In this document: in pieces, positions 1-12,000 of the stretch
Position numbering within the stretch: the first letter of the stretch is position 1
How the letters are laid out: each line of letters opens with the position of its first letter
Assembly: GCA_030052745.1 (NCBI GenBank)
Contig: JANBVO010000004.1
Span: forward strand, 372,001-436,000
Reading direction: 5' to 3'
Origin: Pleurostoma richardsiae
Taxonomy: Eukaryota; Ascomycota; Sordariomycetes; Calosphaeriales; Pleurostomataceae
Length of the DNA stretch: 64,000 nt
The notes under the pieces: model-generated
The model's input: only the letters and a program-made list of their open reading frames with translations
Databases searched by the model: none
What the model was told of the DNA's origin: nothing
Made by a program: the position numbers and the translations under genes

Positions 1-714
<714 letters not shown>

Positions 715-1256
715 TTAGACCGACATGCCGTTGCCGTGGTATGGCGACCAGACGCCTCTGACACTCGGGTTGATGCTCGTGACAGGCTTGGAGAGCTTCT
801 TGTTCTTCTCGCCGCTCGAGTCCCGTAGCAGCTCGGCCTTTTTCAGGACTTGCAGGGGCTCCATGTTCCGCACGCAGATTGAGCGCTCGCGACCATTGAT
901 GTAGTGGCCTATTATGACGGGGTGCTTCGACGGTCTGGGGGAGACGGTGAACTCGATCTGGGGGTGCTTGGCGGCGAACTCGGGCAGGAGGGACTTGATG
1001 AAGCCGCTAGAAAGTCGCATGTGGTAAGCAAATATCCCCTCTGAGAAGGCGAGGCGCTTTCAGGGAATCCTTACTTCATGCCCTTGGAACTGCCTGCCCA
1101 GTCACAGTAGTGGAAGTCCAATTTCTTGCACTGCAGGATGAAGGCGCCAAGGCCGTTCTGCGGAGCTGTTAGTACCTGTGCGTGCTGGGAAAAGGATCTA
1201 TAGCAATGTGTGCATACCCGGCCGACGGAGATCTTCTCTATCGCCTTTATTGTCAT
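715..1256 (-). CDS. mrpl51: Mitochondrial large-subunit ribosomal protein mL43 (MRPL51/MRPL43)
   Basis: A 137-residue protein of the mitochondrial 54S ribosomal subunit, of the thioredoxin-like L51/S25/CI-B8 family. Exons are 1256-1218, 1157-1075 and 1006-715; the introns have GTATGC..CAG and GTAAGG..TAG ends. The spliced N-terminus reads MTIKAIEKISVGR then NGLGAFILQCKKL, matching the yeast MRPL51 pattern with GRNGVGAF. The C-terminal SVRGVWSPYHG also matches the yeast SSVRGIWSP. The ATG at 1256 is chosen because it places the conserved MxxKAI start at residue 1. The gene shares a 316-base divergent promoter with the U1-70K gene. Length and family features agree well. Confidence 0.93.
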
Positions 1257-1572
1257 TGTTGTCTGTTTCTGGACCAGAAATGGTTCATGGCCTGACACTT
1301 CCCGCTCTCCCGTAGTTACAACTTATCGCTACGTTCCGGCTGAAGCCTCAAAATTTCCAGCGACATTTCCGCTCACGTGACTGAGCACGCTTGCTGTGTA
1401 GCCCGTGCGCGCCGCAATCTCCGTCCAGCCTGTCGCGCGATTGCTTCGCATCACCTTCTGCCTTGAAGCCTTGTCTCTTCCCAAACAGTCTTCATCAATA
1501 ACACCTCGCCAACGCTAGATTTTCCCTCGGTCTAGCTGCCCTGTCGCAGCGTGAGGTTCTACACACGACAGG
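1257..1572. promoter_or_regulatory. Bidirectional promoter mL43 / U1-70K with TCACGTGA box
   Basis: 316 bases separate the two start codons. A perfect palindrome TCACGTGA lies at 1373-1380, the core recognised by Cbf1-type bHLH proteins in fungi. A pyrimidine-rich stretch near 1490-1560 precedes the U1-70K start and is typical of a fungal 5' UTR. That the E-box drives either gene is inference. Confidence 0.5.
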
Positions 1573-3053
1573 ATGACGGACAAGCTTCCTCCCAATCTCC
1601 TGGCGCTCTTTGCGCCGCGTCCTCCGTTGAGATGGGTGCCTCCCTGTGATTTTCCGCCTGAGCAGCGCAAAACTGCTCCCGTTGGCGGCGTCGCGGATTA
1701 CCTACCGGCAATGACCGCCTACAAAGATGCCGACAATTACGTGCCTACGGAGAGCTGGCTGGAGAGGCGCGATCGGAAAAAGCGGGAGCATGAGGCCAAA
1801 ATCAAGGAGGTCCTGACCGATGGCCCGAAGCAATGTAAGTGTCCGAGACATGGCGATTGCCTCTCCCTGCATTAGCCCTTGCTGACGACCGTCGCGGGCA
1901 GACAATCCTAACGAAGACCCCAATATCCGAGGTGATGCTTTCAAGACCTTGGTGGTCGCCCGGTTGAGCTACGATGCGACAGAGGAGGACCTTGAGAAGG
2001 AGTTTGGCAGAATGGGTGCCATTGAGCGCGTACGTGTACATTCCCCGGGCTTCTGAAGAGACATCACAGCTAATTTCCGTCTTAGATCCGCATCGTCAGA
2101 GACACTCACGCAGGTGAGAAGGGCAACAAAAAGAAGAAGCCCCACCGAGGGTATGCTTTTGTTGTCTTCGAGCGCGAGAAGGACATGAGAGGTAATACTA
2201 TCACGGCTTTTCCTTCCACTTACCGTTTATCCCACCTGTACCTACTGGATACTTCCAGATCCGAGACTTGGCCCTCAAGCTTGCCTGTCTCAAACCCCCT
2301 CTCCCTCGCTCCGTCTCTATGCAAGTCCCCAGAAAAGGTATGCAAGTGGTAAGGTCAGACTAACAAATGCGCCCTCTGTCGCGCATGTGAACAGCTGCTA
2401 TAGATCAACTGGATGGTATCAACATCAAGGGACGTAACGTCAAGCTGGATGTCGAGCGCGGCCGGACAGTCAAGGGCTGGAAACCTCGTCGTCTCGGCGG
2501 GGGACTTGGAGGTCGCGGTTACACCAAAGCGATGCCCTCTCGACCGATGGGACCGGGTGGGTTCAGTGGCGGTTTCCGCGGCGGCCGTGGAGGAGGATTC
2601 CGACGAGAGGGAGGATTCCGTGGGGGCTTCGATCGTGGCCCAAGGGGCGGCTTCGGCGGTCCTCGTGGCGATCGTGGATTCGGAGGCCAACAGAACGGCT
2701 TCGGAGGCCCTCCGCCGAACGCACCCGGCGGCCCAGGCTACGGAGGACGTGACGGAGGTTATGGTGGCTACGGTGGCCGGTCAGATCGCCGCGACTTCTC
2801 CGGTGGTGGGTATGATCGTCGTGGAGGCGGCTCATTCGATGACAGACACGGTGGCGGCGGCGGATATCGCGGTGCCGACCGTTCAGGTTCCGGCAGCAAC
2901 GCAGAGCCCATTGGGTCAAGACCGAGCGGTGGGTATCGTGACCGAGATCGAGATCGAGACCGCGATTACGGCCGCCGAGACGACGACTCGAGGAAGCGAC
3001 CGTACGAGGGAGGCTCCGGATACGACGAGCACAGAAAGCTTCGCCGATACTAG
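1573..3053 (+). CDS. snp1: U1 small nuclear ribonucleoprotein 70 kDa (U1-70K/Snp1)
   Basis: A 384-residue core component of U1 snRNP, which recognises 5' splice sites in the nucleus. Exons are 1573-1834, 1902-2029, 2086-2191 and 2395-3053. The N-terminal region ([38 protein letters not shown]) is the U1-70K signature that wraps U1 snRNA and contacts Sm proteins. An RRM follows, with RNP2 [10 protein letters not shown] and RNP1 RGYAFVVFE. After it come [21 protein letters not shown] and a long low-complexity C-terminus of GGF/RGG and RDRDRD repeats, the arginine-rich tail usual for this protein. The third intron (2192-2394) is the longest. An overlapping frame-shifted open frame across the Gly-rich tail is a shadow of that composition. 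Confidence 0.95.
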
Positions 3054-3853
3054 CAAGACATTCAGAGTCTTGCGGTGGGTATCTTCAGTCACTCTGGCAT
3101 TTTTCGTCTTTATCCGTCTCCTTCTTGTCCCTTCGTCACCTGGGGTAAGCAGACGGCAGCGGCAGTGTTCCCAAGCCTCCAACCAACTCACCTTGAGCCT
3201 ATACGGCAAGGTAAAAGAGCGAGATCCGGCAAGCACAGAGCTCTTTGGGCGTATCAAACGTCTTCTGCGACTTCTACCAGCTCTTGAGACTATTTAAGGT
3301 CTTCTTCTCTTTCATAACCGGACTGGACTGGACTGCTACACCCTCGTGAATAACCTGGCAGGTGCTAAGCCACGGCAGGGAGCAGGACAGGTAATGATAT
3401 CCAAAAGGTACTTTTTCTTGTAGACTATCATTTTACGCGAGCGGATTGGGGAGGACAGGGCATACGATAGCTGTAGAAAGGAATCAAAGCAGGTAAGGTC
3501 AGGTAAGGACGGTCGAGCCTACTGACCTAGGGCTTCTTCGGACACAGGGAAACGGAACCTAGATCCACGATATAAGCGGACTGGTAGGCGATGTGTCGGT
3601 AGGCCACCAGCCAGTCTTTGCAATACACACGAGACGAACGTATCCCGTCTTGAAAGGATGACACTTAAAACACATTCAGGAAGTGCTGACCATTGCTGAC
3701 ATTTCGTGATAAACCCTCTGTGACTGTTTTATTCTTTTCCCATTCCCGAAGACGCCGGTTTAACCATAGTCGTGGTATATGCCACCCTAGATAGACAAAG
3801 AACGAACAAAAAAAAGACACGACATCGAACCAAAGGGCGCTCAATCCCGCCTT
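3054..3853. other. Convergent 3' intergenic region snp1/mrt4
   Basis: 800 bases between two convergent stop codons. It contains several AGGTAAGG/CAGGTAAGGTCAGG-like words around 3490-3510 and a TGACTGT-rich segment near 3690-3730, but no frame with recognisable protein features and no RNA gene that I can support. Long 3' UTRs are the simplest explanation. Confidence 0.5.
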
Positions 3854-4877
3854 CTAGTCCGAGTCCTCATCACCGCCGTTCGTCTTCTCTACGCCGTCCA
3901 TGGCGTTGGGCTCAACCTCTGTCACCTTCCCGTTCGCAGCAGTCCAGTACCTATCAGAGCCAGTCAGAGAAAAACCAGCTCAGGAGACTCGGGGAAGAGA
4001 AGCAAAAAGAGAAGAGGGAAAAACTTACGCCAAGACCCTCACCCGGAACTCGCTCAGGCACACCCCGAACATCTTCAGCAGCCTCGTCTGCCTCGAGTCC
4101 AGCACCTGGCCCTCCCTGCACACCGTGTACCCCTCCTCCTCCTCGCCCGCCTCGCCGCCCTCCCCCCCGCTGCCCAGCACCACCTTCCCCTTGATCATGC
4201 GTGTGGGCACGCCCAGCCGCCGCAGCTCCGGCTCCATCGTGTGCGCGATCACCACGTCGTCCTCGGGGGGCACCTCGCCGCCCGTGCTGTACACGACGCC
4301 GGCGGGGATGACGAAGTCGCGCGGGGCGACGGCGCCGGCGCGCGCGAAGTCGACGGCCGACAGGGACGAGAGGTAGTCCAGGACGGCGCGGGGCTCGCGG
4401 TTGGTGAAGATGAGGCCCACGGAGCCCGAGAGGTGCGGGACCAGGGCGTGGATGCCGTCGGCCTGCTCGTCCTCGGCGGTCTGGCCGAGGGCGCGGGACA
4501 TGAGCTTCGTCTTGCCGAAGAATATCCTGCGTGGAGGAGGCATGTGTCAGCTCGTTCCTTCAGAATTGGCGAATCTGGCGGCGGGGATGTAGACACAGGC
4601 TCGTGCGAGCCAAGGTAGGAAGATATTGACTGCCGCTGCCGCCGCAGCGACCGCAATACAAAAGCAATGGAGCAACATCTACACACCTGCAGTCTGACAG
4701 CTCCCGACGCACGTCCTTGAGGTAGTTATTCCGCATGTTGTCGACGCTGAAGACGAAGCACTGCTGGTACTGGGGGATGCACTCCCGGATGTTCTCGAAC
4801 AGCTTGTCCTTCTGCTCGCGCCCCTTCTTGGACACCTGCGTCAGGTGGAACACCTTGGCTCGCTTGGACTTCGGCAT
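3854..4877 (-). CDS. mrt4: Ribosome assembly factor Mrt4 (MRTO4)
   Basis: A 261-residue nucleolar assembly factor homologous to the ribosomal stalk protein P0. It occupies the P0 site on pre-60S particles until exchange in the cytoplasm. Exons are 4877-4687, 4526-4029 and 3950-3854. [19 protein letters not shown] at the N-terminus is characteristic. Then come the L10/P0-like core ([43 protein letters not shown]) and an Mrt4-type C-terminal half, ending in an acidic tail GGDEDSD. The start at 4877 is the first ATG and gives the conserved N-terminus. The promoter carries duplicated GCGATAAGGA boxes (separate entry), as expected for a ribosome-biogenesis gene. Confidence 0.94.
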
Positions 4878-5422
4878 CGTGACGGTATAGTCCTTGATTG
4901 GTGGAGAGAGGAGGAGGACCGAGTATCGTCGTCGGCGGTGAGGTCTGTAGGTGCACGTCTCGCGCAGTGTTGGAGCGGCAAGCATCGATAGGAAATTTAC
5001 TGTGCGATAAGGAATTTTTCTGGGAGCGATAAGGAGAATGGGTGCCAAAATTTTGGGAGGACCCCGCAATCGGCTAGGCTTAAGGATGGACCGCCTCCGT
5101 GCATGGGCCACCCCTGGCACGAGAATATCAGGGGTCCATCGCTCACATAGAAGAGAAGTCACCGCCGGCTGTCCACAATCCATATGGTATACGTGCCATT
5201 CATGATATTGTCGTTTAACGTGATCCTGACTTCCACAGTCTTCTGGCTGGCGCGTACCTAATGACTCTAGTACAATGGAGGGCAAATGCCCACAAGGCCC
5301 TTGGTAGCCTCGGCGGCCTCTCCGATAACAAACTCAGCGACTCAACAAGCTCAACCGTATCAACATCTAGCAAATTCCTGCAGCATCTGGCCGCCTCTGC
5401 TATAGAAGTTGCGGTACCTCAA
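4878..5422 (-). promoter_or_regulatory. mrt4 promoter with duplicated PAC-like and RRPE-like boxes
   Basis: 545 bases between the mrt4 start and the cullin-4 stop. GCGATAAGGA occurs twice, at 5004-5013 and 5026-5035, 22 bp apart (about two helical turns). It differs by one base from the yeast PAC core GCGATGAG. GGAATTTTTC between them (5011-5020) resembles an RRPE element on the opposite strand. A perfect 12-bp palindrome CCAAAATTTTGG lies at 5045-5056. The resemblance to the ribosome-biogenesis regulon is inference from known yeast motifs. Confidence 0.5.
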
Positions 5423-8197
5423 TTATGCGAGGTAGGTGTATGTGCCTCCCTCCCGTTCAAGGTAGTCCTTCTCGATGAGCCTGTCGCAAGAGAAAGTCAG
5501 CATGACACCCGTAACCATATCTCGCACTCGCAGTCGGTGTAGGAATAGAAATGTTAGGAGGGTGGAAAAGGAACGTACTTCTCGATATTCGCCTTGATCT
5601 CCGAGGCGTCCACCGCACCACGACTCTTAGTCTGGTTGATGACCTCGGCGACCAGCTGCGCGTGCGTCATCGACTTGCGGCTCTTCATGATTCTAACAAT
5701 GGCCGCCTGCGTCTCAAACTGCCGGTCCGCTGCCACCCGCTCGTGCGTCTCCTGGTTCTCCTCCCGCGTCTCCTTCAGCTGGATCTGGTTGATCTTGACC
5801 CGGTACTTGGGGTCACTGAACGCCGCGTTGACAGTGAACGTGTCCGTCTTGCCCACGTCCTTGCCCTTGGGGTGCTTAGCCAGCACCCGCGTCTTGCCAC
5901 ACGCCAGCGACTGCAGCGTCCGCTCCAGGTCGCCGCCCGTGAGACCCGTCGCCTGCGAGATCTGCTCGTAGCTGAGGGAACCGTCACGGCCGACCTGGTT
6001 GAAGAGGACGAGCACCACCGCCTGGAACGCACTGACGAGCAGCTCCTTCTGGCCCTTAGGGAATGAAGCTTTGACGACGCAGTGCGCCAGGTTGTGCATC
6101 CATGTCAGGCGCCGGCCGGTGTGCTTGTTCTTGTAGTATCTGTCGAACCGATCGATCTGGTCTGCGACGTCCTCGGGAAGGAGAAGTCTGACTTCCGAAT
6201 AAGTCGGCCAAGCCGCGGCCGACAAGATGCTGACATTGAGGTCGACGCCGCTCTTAGCCTCGCCCATGCCCTCACGCCACTGCTTATATGACGCCATCTC
6301 GTCTTTGGCCAACTCCTGGTCCCTAAACATCTGCTCCAGGTTATGCGTGAAGATGCCACCGCACTCGCTCTTGAGCTTCGTAAGCATGTTGCGCTCGGCG
6401 TCCTGGCTTGCGCTGCGGCCCATGAGCAGTCGCCGCGCAAGATCCTTCTTGTAGAACGCTTCGAACACGTCCTTGCCTTGGATGAAGCGGAACAGCTCGA
6501 TGGCCTGATCGAGCTGCCTGTCCAGTTCTGCATCGTCATCTGCCGCGCTCGCCTGACCGCGCTTCTCCGCATCCGCCCGATCCTTGCTATCCGACAGCAG
6601 CGACTTAGGCAGCGTCTTCAAGCCGCCGCGCAGCAGCATATCCATGTATTTGGCGATCATCTCGCCGACCTTGGAAGTACCCGTATTCCACGACGAAGCA
6701 ATCTTGGTGTCGTTGATGAACCTTCCAAAAGCATCTCTCAGACCCATTGCGAAGACATTGTCTTTGTCGAAAGCATCGCGGACAATGATGTCCAGCGACC
6801 GTCGCAGCTCGAGTAACCGGATGACCATCTCATCACCTCTGGATGTGTCGTTGACAATAATCGAGCCGGCTTTCTCAATGTAAGCTTCCCACGGCTCTCT
6901 CAGTCTCTGTTGGATCCCGGATAGCCGCAACAGTTCGTAAAGCGCCTTCATCGACACAACATCGTGGTCATCTAATAACTTGGCGACACTACCGCCATCG
7001 AGGAGCTTCGCGGAGTACTTCTCGATTAGAATCGAGTGGGCGGCATCAAGCAGCTGTCTCTTAGTCGAGCTATCGAAGTTGTAGGCATTGCACCGGTAGT
7101 CCTCCCGCTTCAGAAGCCTCTCACAAGCCGTAATATACTCCTTAAGATTGTTGCCGGTGCTCCGCTCCTCGGCGAGGTCCTCGAAGTAGTCGATCGACTC
7201 CTTGAGGAATAAAGGTTCGAAAGATTTGTTATAGATGGCGAATATGTGCAGCATGGTCACAGAGTCACGGAGGAGACCCGAGTCGAATCTCTCATCGCCT
7301 CGGCGGTCGTAATCCACAAGCTCGCACATGCCTGCTAGGACTTGGGCACCGAGCGGCGTGTCTGCCGAATCAAACGTCTTAGATGTCACGAAGACCATCC
7401 GCCTGAACTGTCCGATACACATGTCGTTGATCCGTGGTAGCGTCTTGCTGCTGAGAAGGTAGGACCGATCCAGCCAGCTGAATGTCGACCGAATCACCAC
7501 CTGCACATATATGTTAGCGTTCGTCCCCGTCCCAGTATGTATCCAGCCTTGAACCTACCGACTGCTGGTTCCAGATCTTCCAGTACTTGTGCACACTCCT
7601 CAGCATCTCCACATTTGAGGCTCCTCCGTCCGCTTTGATTCGCCTCAGCACGTCCCGGTGTAGATAGTCCTCGAATCGCTTGTCCAGGAGCTCATACAGC
7701 CCCTGCGCCCCGCCCTTCCGGCAGATGTTCTCGACGTTCCGATACAGCCGCTCGAGAGGCTGCCGCGGCTGTTCCCGGGCGAACACGGCCGTCAGCGCGG
7801 CGTCCAGCTCGGCCCATGCTTGTCGGTAGTAGTCCTCAGCATCGGAGGCGCGGTTCGGCTCGGTGCGCAGGTTCTTGATGACGAGCTTGCGGGCGCCGTT
7901 CTGCGGCTGGAACGCAGCAGTCATGCTGCCGCCCGCCCGCCGGGTCGTCGTCAGGTCGATGACCTCGGGCCGCTTGCCCTGGACCTTGGCGCTGCTCATG
8001 CTGCTGCCGGTGGTGGTGGTGGTGGTGGGGCCGCGGAGAGCGGCGTCTCCAGAGCGGACACGCTTGGGTTCGGGCGCAGCCGACCAGAGCGCGTGCGCGT
8101 TGGAGTCGACGCGATGCCTCTTGGGTGTGGGGGAGGCCGTGGAGCGGGAGGACGAGGAACCTTCACCCGGGGGCTGGTTGTGGTAGGTCGACTGCAT
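5423..8197 (-). CDS. cul4: Cullin-4, scaffold of CRL4 ubiquitin ligases
   Basis: An 872-residue cullin that scaffolds DDB1-containing ubiquitin ligases in the nucleus (DNA repair, heterochromatin and replication control). Exons are 8197-7559, 7500-5579 and 5480-5423. A low-complexity, basic N-terminal extension of about 120 residues contains KRHRVDS and a Thr run. Cullin repeats follow (LERLYRNVENICRKG, VVIRSTFSWLDRSYLL), then the cullin homology domain (DVFEAFYKKDLARRLL, CGGIFTHNLEQMFRD). At the end is the winged-helix tail with the neddylation signature IVRIMKSRKSM, Lys about residue 819. The 58-nt last exon supplies LIEKDYLEREGGTYTYLA. The Cul4 assignment, rather than Cul1 or Cul3, rests on the N-terminal IKNLR and YRNVENICRKG region. 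The first in-frame ATG is at 8197. Confidence 0.93.
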
Positions 8198-9083
8198 GGA
8201 CCTGGAAAGGCCCTGCAACAAGTGCTGTTACACAGACCTCGTGAGGGGAAACGGCGGGCGAGGTTGCTTGCCGATTTGGAGGGATCAGTCTGTCGGTCAG
8301 CTTGGTATTGTAGCGTCGTCGGACTGTTGGAGTGTGCGATAATCAGTCTCGTTAACGAGAGCGGCGCGCGATTGACTACTTGCGTAGCTGAGGAGCAGAC
8401 TGGGATTCGTGAGGTTGAGGTCGGTGAGGTGGGATGCGTTTGTCGTCCTTGAGCGGAGTTAAGCTTTAGGGTCCCGAACGCGGATTGATAAGGATTGTGA
8501 AGTGAGTTAGTTGTAGGCGTCGGAGCGCGCCTGCACAGAAGAAATGCACGCCAGAGATGGCGTCACAATTCCTCCGCCAGCGTGTGCTTTTAGCGGGGTC
8601 CAGCTGCACCGGCACTTGCGAGCTTTCGCACTCAGCTCGATGCAAAATAAATCATTTATGCGACGACAAGAGAGAAAATAACAATGCCCTTTGTCCTGGG
8701 GGGTCCTTTTACAGCCACTTGTTGGTTTATCTTGTGTACCTCCTACGTACCTAGGTACCTAGGTAGGTATGCACGAGGCGTGCCTTCCCAGAGGGTGGAT
8801 GACAAGCACCAACCTTGGGTATGCGTTAAGGCGGACAGATCCCCAAGGTACAATCTGTATCACCACAGCTATACTCCGGTTAACCTTCGTCTCCTGGGTC
8901 AGTCGTGTGTGCAACATGGTACATATTCATGAAGCGCTCTATTCTACAAGTCAAACAGAATATACAGGTCTCGCGATCATGTCTCGTTAGCACCTTCCAA
9001 GAATATATAGACAGTCTCCCACACACTCCCGCAACCGACAACAGCACCAGCACAGGACGCGGTCAAGACCGTCACGAACACAA
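8198..9083. other. cul4 promoter and tel1 3' flank, with ACCTAGGT cluster
   Basis: 886 bases upstream of cul4 and downstream of tel1. It contains a palindromic TACCTAGGTA cluster at 8741-8770 (listed separately). No coding frame with recognisable features was found; the open frames here are short and disordered. Confidence 0.5.
8741..8770. repeat. ACCTAGGT/TAGGTA palindromic cluster
   Basis: About 30 bases made of overlapping TACCTAGGTA palindromes followed by a TAGGTAGGTA direct repeat. The same word is clustered in other intergenic regions of this window (18822-18849, 27768-27803, 37053-37082, 52431-52550). Function unknown. Confidence 0.7.
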
Positions 9084-12000
9084 CTATGCATACGCAGCCC
9101 AGCCTAATCTTGTTAGCGAATCTGCTAGATGGAAATGCAGGACCAGGACGCGGTAACATACCGGAATACAGGACGGCCAGGTTCCTCTCATCAGTAGCCT
9201 GGTTGATGAGGTCGTTGACCGTCGCCGTCACGCTGAGCGTCTTGGAAAGCTTCTTCCGCACGACCTCCAGGGCCCTGTCTGCTTCCGACGGCTCGTTGAC
9301 CACCTTCCTATTCTCAATCTCACTCTGCTCGTCACCGGCGTCGCCGTCGTCTGTCCTGCGCGTGTCCTGTAGCTTGGCCAGCCGGAGGGGAGAGATAGAC
9401 CACGAGTACAGCGGATCGTATCGTAGCACATCCAGAATCGTCATGATGGAGTACGTGTCGTCACGAAGCGCGTCCAACGTGAATTCACAGCATCGCCGGA
9501 AAACACCCTCCGTCTTCGTGATGCCCATGCCGTCCACGATATCCCTGGTCAGTCGGAACGGGACTAACTCCGGGACGGGCAGGACTCGCCCCATTTCGAA
9601 GGCCACACCGAGGTCGATATGCACCACCTCTCCGGTTTTCGTGTCCAGCAGGATGTTGTGCCCATGCCTGTCTCCTAATCCTAGGATGTGTCCGAGCATG
9701 GATATTGCTGCTGTCGTCCGGGTATACGCCAGCCGTTTGACATACCACTCGTCTGGGTCTGGGAAGTTTTCCATGAAGAAGTAACGCATCACCGGATGGA
9801 AGTTCTGGGTCACGCGCCTGTATGTGTTGACTCTGGAATCGATGCTCTTGTTTTGGACCTGCGAGATCTCCTTACGACAAGCAGAGCCCTTTAAGTCTTT
9901 CGGATAGTACCTCTCGTGTGCTGGCATGAGGTATTCATGCAGGGGAATGGTATCTGGTACGAATTCAATGAGTCCCGACGACGCCGTCAAAGGCAACACC
10001 TTGTAAGTCCTGATGCCGAGGTTCCGCTGCCTCGTGGCCCTGTGCTGCTTGAGCAGCGATGATACTGCCGCAAAGACCTGTTCCATGATGGCATCTTGGC
10101 GAAGATCGTCGTTACCGCCTTTCACGAGCTGCTTGAACCTCTCACCATTGCTGCCCACAGCAGTGATGATTTTCGGGGCACTGACTCCCGAAGCGATCGA
10201 CATCATAGGCTCCAGCTTTGATATAAGCGGAACTTTCGAGTAGTCGCAAGTTGGGGAGAGCTCAATCTGTAGCGTCGGCGGTGGAATGTGGTACTTGAGC
10301 AAGCAAGTCATGAGCGTTTGACCAGCTGCCGAGTCTTTGATGGCCATTTTTTGATTCGCTTTGTATCCTCTCTCAACTGCGAGTAGGTGGTAGTACTTGC
10401 TTGTTCGATCAATCGCTTGCCATATCTGGGCAACCGAGCTCGTCTTCTCGAGCTGCTTTGCGATCTTTTCCGTAGCCCGCTGCCTGAGGACTGCGACCTC
10501 GTCCTTTGTGTTGGCACGAGTCCTGATTCCCGACCAGATCTGATACATGCCATGGTAGGGGTGGTCGACGCATATCCGAAAGACGAGGTTGATGAGCAGC
10601 TTTTGGAAGAGCGTTGATTGATCTTGCAGGCGCGAGGTAAGCTGGTTCATCAGTGACGCGAGCTTCCGGGTTGGCACCTTCTCTAGATGTCTCTTCACGG
10701 CCTCGTTTGTCAAGTCTTCCCCTGACCGCTCAAGCCAGAGTGCTGTAAAGCGGAGAGCGTCGTTGTTATGCTCGTCGGATGCACTCAGAGATAACAGGTA
10801 ATTCTCAAGACTGAGCTTCACAAACTCACTTCGAGTCTGTTCAACTCGCTTGAGCTCCTGTTGGTCCAGTTCCAGCCACTGCTTCGCCTTTGCCAGATGG
10901 CCGGCATATTTGGTTCGCAACTGTGACTCCCTGGTATTCGCTATCAGGTCCTTCAACTGAGAAACTTCGTCACTTTTGCCCCTTTTCAATCCCTGTAGTC
11001 GTGCTAGGTCTTCAAGTCCGTCTGGATTCTGGAGCTGCTCATCACAGAACATCGCGAATTGGTGAAACACCTTGCCAGCTTCCTTGCCTTCACTCTTGCC
11101 CTTGAGCTCCTTCAGAGCGGGTTCTAGATACCGTTTTTGGATATTATCGGGACTCTCAAGTCGAGCAACCGACACCTGGTATGCGATCTTGGAAAGAAGG
11201 TCTGAGCGGCTGACAGGCACGGTCTGTTTCTTGAGGGAAGAGTCTTTGTCTATACCCTGGAGCATGCGTATCGACGGAATCATCTCTCCATAGTCCCACA
11301 AGGAATTGGCCGCCTCAATCCTTATCGCCGCGTCCAGGGCAAGCCCACTAACCTCACTAGGTTCAATCAAATCGGTTAGGGATGTCGAAAGGTTCAGCGA
11401 TTCTTGGGCTGCGTGATGAAAACGGTAAATGCCAGACGATAGTAGCATGGCCTTGACCTCCATCAGTCGTGCCTCGGCGGGCGTGAGCTTCGGTTTCACC
11501 CACAGGACGTCTTTCTGGCTCAGCATGCTGAGAGACGTCTGCCGGCACGAGAGTATGTGGCTCACATCGCCATATCTAGCAAGTTAGCAATATGCAGTAT
11601 GCAAACCTGAGCCGGATCTGGGCTTCACGTACCTTCCGCTCATCATCCATTTCGACCGACTCTCGAACGTCGAAAGCAAATTTTCCAGCTCAGCAGAGTC
11701 GCTGGCATTCACGATATCGTCAAGTTCTGAGAGAGCCGCCAAGGTGCCCAAATATTGGCGTAGGCTCGAAGCATTATGGTTTCCTCTTGTCAAGTTCTTG
11801 ATTGTGCTTGATAGACCATAGTGGACTGCTTTACGCGCCGACGCAAGATCCATTGCTTTGTGAATGGACTGGTACACCTTGTACGAAGTGACGGCGTGGT
11901 TGTCATCGATCTGTGGAGTAGGCAGTGTCCAGATCTCTAGGCGCCTCGCGGTCGTGTATGTGCTGTCTAAGGATGTCGTGCTCCCCTCGAGGTTCTGCTG

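Noticed and set aside
2413-3297. 294-codon frame overlapping the U1-70K last exon
   Set aside because: It is the frame-shifted reading of the GGF/RGG repeats. The U1-70K frame is supported by the RRM, splice sites and exact codon total.
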